DNA of 64,000 nucleotides, taken from positions 3,597 through 67,596 of the forward strand of contig CAJMMA010000005.1 in assembly GCA_905214435.1 (NCBI GenBank), read 5' to 3'. The notes beneath the pieces are model-generated. The model searched no databases, had not been told where the DNA came from, and saw nothing but the letters and a program-made list of their open reading frames with translations. The DNA is from an uncultured bacterium (lineage in GTDB: Bacteria > Actinomycetota > Coriobacteriia > Coriobacteriales > Coriobacteriaceae). Position numbers and translations under genes: made by a program. Shown in pieces: positions 7,598 through 15,345 of the stretch (within the stretch, counting starts at the first letter, position 1; the number at the start of each line of letters is the position of its first letter).

Positions 7598-8911
7598 CTA
7601 CAGGCGCTCACGAACCGCCTCGACCACGTTGGCCAGATCGACGAGGGCCTCGTCATGGCTCTCCATGTCGCGCACCTTGACCTTGCCGGCGGCAAGCTCG
7701 TCGCCGCCCAAGACCAAAATGAGCTTAGCGCCCACCTTGTCGGCCTGCTTAAACTGAGCCTTAAGCGAACGACCCTGATAGTCTGCCTCGGTCACGATAC
7801 CTGCGGCGCGAAGCTCCTGCGTAATGGCAAAGACGTTCTGGCGCAACTCCTTGCCGGCATTGGCGACGTAGACACACGGGGTCTCCTCGGCGCCCAGGTC
7901 GCTGCCAAAGGCCTGCAGGGCCAGCAGGGCGCGCTCAAAACCGACGGCGAAGCCGACGCCGGCCGTGGGCTTGCCGCCCTCGAGCTCGACCAGGCCATCG
8001 TAGCGGCCGCCGCCACCGATGGAGCCGACGCCGGCGCCAGGGGCCTCGACCTCAAAGACGGTACGGGTGTAGTAGTCCAGGCCGCGCACCAGGGTGGGAT
8101 CCTCGACGTACTCGATACCGGCGACGTCCAGATAGCGCTTGACCTGCTCGTAGTGCTCGCGGCACTCATCGCACAGGTTGTCGCCCATCAGCGGGGCGTC
8201 GGCCATGATCTCGCGGCAGTGGTCGTTCTTGCAGTCGAAGGCGCGCAGCGGGTTAAGCTCGGCGCGCTCGCGGCACTCGTCGCACATCTCATCGGCGTGG
8301 TCGAGAATGAACTGCTTAACCTGCTCGCGATAGGCCGGACGGCATTGGGCATCGCCCATCGAGTTAATGAGCAGACGGAGCTTGGACAGATCGAAGCCCA
8401 GGCGCTTGTAAAACTCCATGAGCATAATGATGCACTCGGCGTCTGCCGCCGGATCGGGAGCGCCGAGCCACTCGATGCCCACCTGATGGAACTGGCGCAA
8501 GCGGCCCTTCTGGGGACGCTCGCCACGGAACATGGCCTCGGCGTAGTAAGCCTTAAACGGCGTGGAGCCCTGGGGCACCAAGTTGTTCTCCACGACGGCG
8601 CGCACCACGCCAGCCGTGCCCTCGGGACGAAGCGCCAGGCGCTGCTTGGGCTTGAGCTTGGTATCGGTGCCCTCGGTAAAGACGCGCTCCAGGTTGGCGC
8701 CGCTAAACACGCGGAACATCTCCTTGCGCACGACGTCGGTCGACTGGCCGATGCCGTGGACAAACACGTCCACCTGCTCGATGGCGGGCGTCTCGATGGG
8801 CTTAAAGCCAAACGGCTCGAACACGCCGGCAGCAATCTGCTGCATCTTTTGCCAGGCGCGCATCTCAGCGCCGATAAGGTCGCGGGTTCCCTCCGCCTTC
8901 TGTGCCTGCAT
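7598..8911 (-). CDS. hisS: Histidyl-tRNA synthetase
   Basis: The 437-residue class II synthetase charges tRNA-His. Motif 2 is visible in FRGERPQKGRLRQFHQVG, the histidine-A motif in LVRGLDYYTRTVFEV, a glycine-rich stretch in GGGRYDGL, and motif 3 in GVGFAVGFERAL, followed by the C-terminal anticodon-binding domain. A Cys cluster in the insertion region (CDECRE twice, plus ACK-like FDCKND) is visible. The ATG at 8911 is chosen because AAAGGTG lies about 7 bases before it; a TTG two codons upstream is less well placed. It appears monocistronic. No T-box-like leader was recognised upstream. Confidence 0.97.
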   Translation of the reverse strand: MQAQKAEGTRDLIGAEMRAWQKMQQIAAGVFEPFGFKPIETPAIEQVDVFVHGIGQSTDVVRKEMFRVFSGANLERVFTEGTDTKLKPKQRLALRPEGTAGVVRAVVENNLVPQGSTPFKAYYAEAMFRGERPQKGRLRQFHQVGIEWLGAPDPAADAECIIMLMEFYKRLGFDLSKLRLLINSMGDAQCRPAYREQVKQFILDHADEMCDECRERAELNPLRAFDCKNDHCREIMADAPLMGDNLCDECREHYEQVKRYLDVAGIEYVEDPTLVRGLDYYTRTVFEVEAPGAGVGSIGGGGRYDGLVELEGGKPTAGVGFAVGFERALLALQAFGSDLGAEETPCVYVANAGKELRQNVFAITQELRAAGIVTEADYQGRSLKAQFKQADKVGAKLILVLGGDELAAGKVKVRDMESHDEALVDLANVVEAVRERL

Positions 8912-8976
8912 GGGCAAACACCTTTCTTTTGTATCGCGTCATAGGTAGTGGTCATTATACGGCACAAACACAAACA

Positions 8977-9036
8977 GCGGCGGTGCATCTGACCGAACGA
9001 GGGTATGGGGACTCGTTCGGCCAGATGCACCGCCGC
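8977..9036. repeat. Long hairpin upstream of hisS
   Basis: Arms of 25 bp (beginning GCGGCGGTGCATCTG and ending CAGATGCACCGCCGC) pair with one mismatch around a loop of about 10 bases. Neither side has a clear T-tract. It sits about 65 bp upstream of the hisS start, between hisS and the end of the MFS gene; 8912-9215 contains no convincing gene. Confidence 0.85.
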
Positions 9037-9115
9037 GGTGTGCAATCTGCAATCCTTCCGCCTCTTCGGATCACAAAATCCGTTGGACGGAAAGACTTCG
9101 GGTCATCTCTTGAGC

Positions 9116-9179
9116 CCGTGGCTGCATGGGAAACCGAATGACGGTACGAGCATCCATTCGGCTTCCAAGGCAGCCACGG
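9116..9179. repeat. Second interrupted hairpin between MFS gene and hisS
   Basis: CCGTGGCTGC pairs with GCAGCCACGG, and an inner CCGAATG pairs with CATTCGG. It begins about 37 bp past the MFS stop on the minus strand and lacks a U-tract, so it may be an mRNA 3' stabiliser or a structural repeat and not a simple terminator. Confidence 0.7.
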
Positions 9180-9215
9180 ACAAAACGGGGCAAAGAGCTA
9201 CGAGCGACGTCGTCC

Positions 9216-10520
9216 CTACTCCCCCGCCACGCTCGCGCGCAGCTTAGCCGCGATGGGCTCAGACGCCAGCAGGAACACCAGCATTGCCACCGAGCACGCC
9301 AGGCACACGATCCATGTGCTCGTAAAGGAGCCCGTGGCATCGAACAGTATTCCCGAGACGATGGCGCCCACCGTGCCGCCAACCATCTCGAGCGAGGTGA
9401 TGGTGCCCGTTACCTTGCCCAGGTCGGCCATGCCAAACTGCTTGGACGCGGCAATGGTAGGCGTGATGGTGCCCATGCACGTTCCGATTCCAAAGCTAAT
9501 GGCAGCCACAATGGGGCCAAGGTCGGTTGCGGGAAAGCACAGGGCGGCGCAGGCGATGATGCACGCGACAGAACCCAGCACATTGCCAAAGCGCAGGCCA
9601 AAACGGTCGTAAATGGCGCCGAGCGAAATCTTGGCGATAACGACGGTGACCATGTAGGCCGAAAGAACCGTACCGGCCCACATGGGGTCGTGGCCACCCG
9701 TGACGATCTTGGCACCGTTGACGGTAACGCTCGTCATGTTGGTGACCTGGTTGGGCAAAATGGCGCCGTTAACGAGGCCCATAAAGAGAAAGGCGACGAC
9801 GAGCAGCCAAAACGCCGGGCTCTTCTTGATGCGAGACCAGCCAACGTTAACCTCGGGCGCCGTGCGCTCGTCCTTGTCGCCAGCCGTCGAGACGGACGGA
9901 TCGCCCGGGTTCTCGCCGAGCGGCTTCAGGCCAATCTCGGAAGGTTTGGTGCGGAAGGAATACGCCGTGATGGGCAGCGCCGCCACCATGCAGACGGCGG
10001 CAAGCACCAGAAAGGCGGAGCGCCAACCCACGCTCACGATAAGTGAACTCACAATCGGCGAAAGGATGGCACCGCCAAAGCCCGAGCCCGAAAGCGCGAT
10101 GGAGATGGCAAGACCGCGCTTGGCGGTAAACCAATTAGCGGTCACCAGGCTAATAAGCAGACGGGTCGATGCGACGGCGAAGCAGCCCGAGACGGCAAAG
10201 AGCACGTAGACCTGCCACAGCTCACCGACAAAGCTCATGCCCACGAGCACCGCCGAGGTGGCGATGACGGTAAGCGAACCCAAAATACGACCACTAACCT
10301 TGTCGGCAACATGGCCAATGACAAGCGATCCGATAACGCTCACCACCGTGGAGATCGCATTGGAGATGTTGTACTGCGCAAGAGATATCCCCAAGTCGCT
10401 GACGATGAGCGGCTGGAACAGGCTCATGCAGTTGACGAAAATGGTGTAGCACGTGGCCATGATCACAAAGCCGGAGGCCACCACGAGCCAGCCGGGGAAG
10501 AACTTACGTTGCTGAGACAT
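9216..10520 (-). CDS. MFS transporter, oxalate/formate-antiporter-like (OFA)
   Basis: The 434-residue protein has about 12 hydrophobic helices in two sets of six around a hydrophilic loop near residues 195-225. The N-terminus (FFPGWLVVASGFVIMATCYT) and the GLAISIALSGSGFGGAILSP segment in helix 4-5 resemble OFA/monocarboxylate-type major facilitators, which exchange small organic acids. The substrate cannot be read from sequence. The ATG at 10520 is chosen because AAGGAAC precedes it closely; a longer version lacks a ribosome site. The M20 amidohydrolase gene lies 39 bp upstream on the same strand, so the two may be co-transcribed and functionally linked (peptide or acyl-amino-acid use is possible). 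Confidence 0.88.
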   Translation of the reverse strand: MSQQRKFFPGWLVVASGFVIMATCYTIFVNCMSLFQPLIVSDLGISLAQYNISNAISTVVSVIGSLVIGHVADKVSGRILGSLTVIATSAVLVGMSFVGELWQVYVLFAVSGCFAVASTRLLISLVTANWFTAKRGLAISIALSGSGFGGAILSPIVSSLIVSVGWRSAFLVLAAVCMVAALPITAYSFRTKPSEIGLKPLGENPGDPSVSTAGDKDERTAPEVNVGWSRIKKSPAFWLLVVAFLFMGLVNGAILPNQVTNMTSVTVNGAKIVTGGHDPMWAGTVLSAYMVTVVIAKISLGAIYDRFGLRFGNVLGSVACIIACAALCFPATDLGPIVAAISFGIGTCMGTITPTIAASKQFGMADLGKVTGTITSLEMVGGTVGAIVSGILFDATGSFTSTWIVCLACSVAMLVFLLASEPIAAKLRASVAGE

Positions 10521-10559
10521 ACTGTTCCTTTTTAAGCAAACGAGTAGCAAGATTGGGTG

Positions 10560-11855
10560 CTACCGGTGGTCGGCGATGTAGCCCAAAGCGACGGCGGCAT
10601 AAGCCGCGGCGCCAAGGGGAAGCTCGGCATCGCTAAAACGTGCCTTGGGATGATGCTGAGCAAAATGCTCGTCCGTATCAGTCACAGCAGCGCCCACGGT
10701 AAAGTACGCGCTCGGGATCTCGCTCGAGATCAACGCGAAGTCCTCGCTCGCCATGGCGTGGAACAGCGGCAGGAAGGCGGACTTGGGCAGCACCGCGCCC
10801 ACGTAGCCAAGCGACGCCTGCGTCATGCCGTCGTCGAGTACGAGCGGGGGAACATCCGAGAGTGTCTCGATAGTCGCCGGCGTACGATAGGTCGCGGCAA
10901 CGCCTTTGACGACCTCCGCGATGCGGGTCTTGAGGTGCTCCATGAGCTCGACGTCGAAGCCACGCAGCGTTCCCTCGAGCACACAAGTGTCGGGGATGAC
11001 ATTTGCGGCCTGACCGCCGGCGAACTTGCCAACGGTAAGCGCGACCTCCTTGGCCGCCGGCACCTCGCGAGAGATAAGCTCCTGAAGCGCCAGATGCACA
11101 TGGACGCCGGCCGTGATGGGGTCGATGCAGATCTCGGGGCTCGAGCCATGGCCGCCCTTGCCCTGAAGCGTGATGCGAAAACCGTACACGCCCGAGAGCG
11201 CCGGGCTGCCGTAGAGCACCAGGCCAAGCGGCGACTGGCTATTGACATGCATGGCAAAGGCGGCCTGGGGACGCGGGTTCTGCAGCAGACCGTCGGCGAT
11301 GGCGGCGCGGGCACCCTCAAAGGTTTCCTCGCCCGGCTGGAACAGCAACTTAACCGTGGCGTTGGCGTCGACAAGCGCAGACTCGCGGGCCTTGAGCAGG
11401 CGCGCCGCTCCAAGCAACGCCGTCGCGTGCATATCGTGTCCACATGCGTGCATGCAGCCGTTCGTAGAGGCGAAAGGCTCGCCTGACTCTTCGGCAACGG
11501 GCAGGGCATCCATGTCGCCACGGAGCATGATGACCGTACCGGCCTGTTCGTCCGTGCAGACGCCATTGCCCTGGGCCGCGGCGGCGCCGGCGCCGACAAG
11601 GCCCACGACACAGGAACCATCGACGAGCGTGGCAAATGGGATTTCCATCTCGGTCAGGCGCGCTTGAATATACGCAGAGGTCTGTGGGAGGCTATTACCC
11701 AGCTCGGGCATCTGGTGTAAATCGTGTCGCCACGCAGCGAGCTCGTCTGCAAAAGCCTGAGCTTCTGCAACGAGACCGTCACCGATAGCGGCCTGCGCCG
11801 CTGCGGTGGCCTTGGGCGCTGATTGCAGTTGAAGATCGGACTGAGCTGGTGCCAT
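10560..11855 (-). CDS. M20-family amidohydrolase (N-acyl-amino-acid hydrolase type)
   Basis: The 431-residue metallohydrolase belongs to peptidase family M20D (amidohydrolases acting on N-acyl or aromatic-conjugated amino acids). Visible markers are WRHDLHQMPELG near the N-terminus, the metal-binding HACGHDMHATALLGAARLL, the LLFQPGEETFEGA segment with the catalytic Glu pair, and a C-terminal MASEDF motif. The ATG at 11855 is preceded by GGAGGG with good spacing; earlier in-frame starts give unlikely sequence. It precedes an MFS transporter on the same strand, consistent with a small uptake-and-hydrolysis unit. The true substrate is not deducible. Confidence 0.9.
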   Translation of the reverse strand: MAPAQSDLQLQSAPKATAAAQAAIGDGLVAEAQAFADELAAWRHDLHQMPELGNSLPQTSAYIQARLTEMEIPFATLVDGSCVVGLVGAGAAAAQGNGVCTDEQAGTVIMLRGDMDALPVAEESGEPFASTNGCMHACGHDMHATALLGAARLLKARESALVDANATVKLLFQPGEETFEGARAAIADGLLQNPRPQAAFAMHVNSQSPLGLVLYGSPALSGVYGFRITLQGKGGHGSSPEICIDPITAGVHVHLALQELISREVPAAKEVALTVGKFAGGQAANVIPDTCVLEGTLRGFDVELMEHLKTRIAEVVKGVAATYRTPATIETLSDVPPLVLDDGMTQASLGYVGAVLPKSAFLPLFHAMASEDFALISSEIPSAYFTVGAAVTDTDEHFAQHHPKARFSDAELPLGAAAYAAVALGYIADHR

Positions 11856-11932
11856 AAATGCCCTCCAGTAACGTTTTTGCAGTAAGCACTTTGATAGCGT
11901 AAAGTGCAAGGTACAACTTTAAAGGCGAGTCA

Positions 11933-11961
11933 TAAAAAACGCCGCCCCAGGAGGGCGGCGC
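11933..11961 (-). terminator. Rho-independent terminator after DMT transporter
   Basis: On the minus strand CGCCGCCC and GGGCGGCG form a tight stem with a five-base loop followed by TTTTTT. It lies about 10 bp past the transporter stop. Confidence 0.92.
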
Positions 11962-11971
11962 AACAAGTTGT

Positions 11972-12955
11972 TTACAATTGCGAGCGCGGCTTTCGACGCA
12001 AAAAATCGAAGTGAGTCTCGCTCAAGATAATCGACAGGAAGATAAGCACAAAGCCGGCGAGCAGGCGCGAGGTGAGCGCCTCCCCCATCAGCAGCACCGA
12101 AAACAACACGCCCGAAGGCGATTCCATCGAAAGGAGCAGCGAGCCCGTCGAAGCCGGGACATGCGCCAGGCCGACGTTTTGGATGAGCAGAGCCACGCAT
12201 GTGCAGCCCACCGAGAGAAACGCCATCACACAGATAAAATTCGGCGTCCACACGGACAGAGGCGCCTGGGTCTCGAATAGCAGCGACGAGACCAGGCTTA
12301 GGATGCCATTGCCCACAAACATCCAAAACGTGATGACGTTGATGTCCATTTTGCGACCGTACTTGGCGGTCACCGCCATCTGGATGGCGAAGAAGACCGC
12401 GCCGCCCAGCGTAATGGCATCGCCGATATTGAACTCGACGCTATCGAGTGCCACCAGGCCAATGCCCGCCAGGCACAGCAGTGCCGCACCCAGGTTATAG
12501 CGAGTGAGCTTTTCGCCGCTCAGGACATAGCTGGCAAACGGCACAAGGATACAGTACGTGCCCGTCAAAAATGCACTCTTGCCTGCCGTGGTCTGTGCCA
12601 GGCCAATCGTCTGCAGTCCGTATGCTCCCCACATGAGCGCACCCATGCCCAGCCCGACGATAAGGTTGCGAGCATTAAAGTGTGCGATGATGCGTTTACG
12701 GAAGATGGCGAACATAACCAGCGAAGCCGGGAGAAAGCGAACGTAGACCAGCTCGAACACCGGAACGGTATCGAGCGCATCTTTCATGGTGGTAAAGGAA
12801 TAGCCCCAGATGACCGCCACCGAAAGCAGCAAGACCTTCCAGAAGAACGGAGAACGCGCGCCGGCGCCGCGGGAGGTGCCGCCGGCACCCAGGTCTTCGC
12901 GCGCTACAGGGCTATCGGGCATGTTTTCGATTTCATCAACGGCATTCTGGGCCAT
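11972..12955 (-). CDS. EamA/DMT-family transporter (RhaT-like permease)
   Basis: The 327-residue membrane protein has ten hydrophobic helices arranged as two EamA repeats (about residues 38-170 and 180-315), after a 35-residue polar N-terminal tail. The segment VIWGYSFTTMKDAL and the repeat junction are typical of drug/metabolite transporters that export amino acids or other metabolites. No substrate signature is evident. A strong terminator follows it and another precedes it, so it is probably monocistronic. The ATG has GAGGAT eight bases upstream. Confidence 0.9.
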   Translation of the reverse strand: MAQNAVDEIENMPDSPVAREDLGAGGTSRGAGARSPFFWKVLLLSVAVIWGYSFTTMKDALDTVPVFELVYVRFLPASLVMFAIFRKRIIAHFNARNLIVGLGMGALMWGAYGLQTIGLAQTTAGKSAFLTGTYCILVPFASYVLSGEKLTRYNLGAALLCLAGIGLVALDSVEFNIGDAITLGGAVFFAIQMAVTAKYGRKMDINVITFWMFVGNGILSLVSSLLFETQAPLSVWTPNFICVMAFLSVGCTCVALLIQNVGLAHVPASTGSLLLSMESPSGVLFSVLLMGEALTSRLLAGFVLIFLSIILSETHFDFLRRKPRSQL

Positions 12956-13022
12956 AGGGCATCCTCGCGCTCAGTCTGGGCGTGGTGTCCGCACGTGCAT
13001 GGCCGCGTGCCGCCTCATGGTC

Positions 13023-13060
13023 AAATAAAACGGGGCGCACCGGACCCCCGGTACGCCCCG
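13023..13060 (-). terminator. Terminator after the YhgE/Pip pair
   Basis: On the minus strand CGGGGCG and CGCCCCG, with inner CCGG pairing, form a long stem followed by TTTTATTT. It ends the two-gene YhgE/Pip unit about 100 bp past the stop at 13156. Confidence 0.9.
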
Positions 13061-13155
13061 CTACTGTAGCAACAACCGGTGTTGCATCGCAATCCAGCAT
13101 AATAAAGTATCAAACTGGAAGATCTCGATGTTCCGACGGCGTTTACCTGGCTGAA

Positions 13156-15345
13156 CTAGATCAACTTAGTCGACTCCAGCTTTTCGATGATCCAGTCGTT
13201 GGCTTTGATGACCGGGCGGCGGAAGACGACGCCCAGTGCCAGCGACGGAATCAGATAGCTCGCCAAGATACCCAGCTCAATCCAGTACTCCATATGGTAG
13301 GCGCCAGCCATGGCGGCATGCATGGCGTTGATGCCGTGGGTGAACGGCAGGAACGGATAGATCGCCTGGAACACGGGGCCGGTCATCTCGATGGGGAACG
13401 TGCCGCCCGAACCGCCGACCTGCATGACCAGCAGCACGACGGCGAGCGCCTTGCCGATATCGCCAAACGACACGGTGAGCGTGTAGACGATATTGGAGAA
13501 CACGAGACTCGCGACCCAGCCCGCCAGCACAAACTGCAGCGGGTTGTCGCACTGAATGCCAAAGAACAGAATGTCGCCCGCGCACACGAGCGTTGCCTGC
13601 AGCAGGGCCAAACCGCCAAAGAACAGGTAACGGCCCAGATAGATCTCGTGCAGGCGTACGGGGATGAGCTCGTTGATAAGTTCATCGTCAACCGACACCT
13701 TCATCATGGCTGCCAGCACGATCGAGCCGACCCAAAGCGACAGAATCGTGTAGAACGGCGCCATGGCCGAACCGTAGTTGCGGATCGGATAGACCGGCTT
13801 GCGATCGAGCGCGACGGGACCGGAAAGCGACACGGCCAAACCCTCGGGGTCGTTGCCAATCATCGTCTTGATCGTGGCAAGGTCGTCCGACATCAGGGCG
13901 CCATCGAGCTCGTCCTTAAAGGCGCTGATCTTGTCCGATGCCTCACCCAGCTGATCGGAAGCCTTGTTGACCAGCGTCGCAGCCTTGGAGAGGCCCTTTG
14001 CGAGCGAGCCAGAGGCGTCGGTCAGACCGCTCACGGCGCTATCCAAGTCACCCGAGATACCGTTCAGGGAATCCAGAACGCCCGAAATGGTCTTCTTGAG
14101 CTCCTTGGCCTTAACCGAGAACGTGGAATCGTAGTCGGACTTGGCTCCCGAGATACCCGCCTTGGCATCGGCGATGGCCTGGTCGACCTCGGCACGCGAG
14201 TTGTTGACCTCCGCCATGCCGTCCGAAAGGGACTTTGCGGTCGCCGTCAGGTCCTTCGCATTGTTGCGGTACTCCACGGCAATTCTGCCCAGCGACGTCG
14301 CAGCGGACTCGAGACCGTCTTTGAGCTTGTCATCACTCACCTGGTCGGCAAGGTTACGGAGCTGATCGGTCATCGCATCGATATCGTCAGCACGCGTATT
14401 GAGCGCCGCTGCGGCTTCGTTGAGCTGAGACACCGTAAGGTAAACATGCTGATTCGCGGCATCGAATGCCTTCGCAAGCTCGGCGGACACGTTGTCGAAC
14501 GAGCCCGCGCTTCCGTCAATCGCCGCGTCAACGGCATCGTTGGCGGCCTTGAGCGCTTCCTTGGAATCATTGATGCCACTCTTGGCGTGCTCCATCAGCT
14601 GCTTCGTCGACTCATCAACGGTGCCCGTCTGCTTGAGCATGCCGCCCGCCGATGTCAGTGAATCGGACGTGGAGCTCAAAATGCCCGCGAGCGACGTCGC
14701 ACTCGCCTGAACGTCCTGCAGGTCCTCGACCGAATCGCCCAGCGTCGAGGACAGATTGGCGATAAAGCTGCTCACCTGGTCGGTACTCATATAGTCGAGC
14801 AGGCTGGACACGGTCTTAAGGCCGATGGTCGTGATGGTCTTGGTAAAGGTCTCGTTGACCTGACTCTGGACGGCGCTCGAACCCTTTTCAGTCACGATCT
14901 GTGCGATGGCGTTGGCCTTCTGATTCTCATAGAACTCGATATCGGCGTGCTTCACCTCGGTCGAGAAAAGCGTCATCATGTCGGCGCTAAACGTTTTAGG
15001 GATAACGACGGCAGCGTAGTACGCGCCCGACTTAACGCCCTCAATCGCCTTATCACGGTCGTTGAGGACGACCCAGTCGAAGTTCTCGTTGCCGCGCAGG
15101 GTGGCGGTTACGTTTTCGCCCACGTTGACCTCGACGGGAATCAGATCGCTCTCGTAACCCTCATCGGTGTTGACCACTGCAATCTTAAGGTTGCCGGTAT
15201 TGCCGTAGGGATCCCAGCTTCCGGCGATGTTAAACCATGCATAGAGACATGGCACGATGATCAGGCCCATCACGACGACCATGCCGATCACGGAGCGAGA
15301 CACGTTTTGGACATCGCGCTTAAACAGGTGCAGGATGTTTTTCAT
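13156..15345 (-). CDS. YhgE/Pip-domain membrane protein (729 aa)
   Basis: The protein has one N-terminal membrane helix followed by the family segment YAWFNIAGSWDPYGNT, then an extracytoplasmic domain, a long helical coiled-coil-like stretch (about residues 190-500, rich in Ala/Ser/Asp/Leu), and five or six C-terminal helices of ABC-2-permease type. YhgE/Pip proteins include the phage-receptor-like Pip of lactococci and proteins tied to type VII (ESX/WXG100) secretion; their biochemical role is uncertain. The ATG abuts the stop of the related 929-residue gene, so the two are translationally coupled and may form a heteromer. No WXG100 gene is seen nearby. Confidence 0.9.
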   Translation of the reverse strand: MKNILHLFKRDVQNVSRSVIGMVVVMGLIIVPCLYAWFNIAGSWDPYGNTGNLKIAVVNTDEGYESDLIPVEVNVGENVTATLRGNENFDWVVLNDRDKAIEGVKSGAYYAAVVIPKTFSADMMTLFSTEVKHADIEFYENQKANAIAQIVTEKGSSAVQSQVNETFTKTITTIGLKTVSSLLDYMSTDQVSSFIANLSSTLGDSVEDLQDVQASATSLAGILSSTSDSLTSAGGMLKQTGTVDESTKQLMEHAKSGINDSKEALKAANDAVDAAIDGSAGSFDNVSAELAKAFDAANQHVYLTVSQLNEAAAALNTRADDIDAMTDQLRNLADQVSDDKLKDGLESAATSLGRIAVEYRNNAKDLTATAKSLSDGMAEVNNSRAEVDQAIADAKAGISGAKSDYDSTFSVKAKELKKTISGVLDSLNGISGDLDSAVSGLTDASGSLAKGLSKAATLVNKASDQLGEASDKISAFKDELDGALMSDDLATIKTMIGNDPEGLAVSLSGPVALDRKPVYPIRNYGSAMAPFYTILSLWVGSIVLAAMMKVSVDDELINELIPVRLHEIYLGRYLFFGGLALLQATLVCAGDILFFGIQCDNPLQFVLAGWVASLVFSNIVYTLTVSFGDIGKALAVVLLVMQVGGSGGTFPIEMTGPVFQAIYPFLPFTHGINAMHAAMAGAYHMEYWIELGILASYLIPSLALGVVFRRPVIKANDWIIEKLESTKLI

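Noticed and set aside
8912..9215. T-box riboswitch before hisS (and similarly before serS and metG)
   Set aside because: No T-box consensus or antiterminator/terminator pair was recognised; the hairpins lack T-tracts and the leaders of serS and metG are short.
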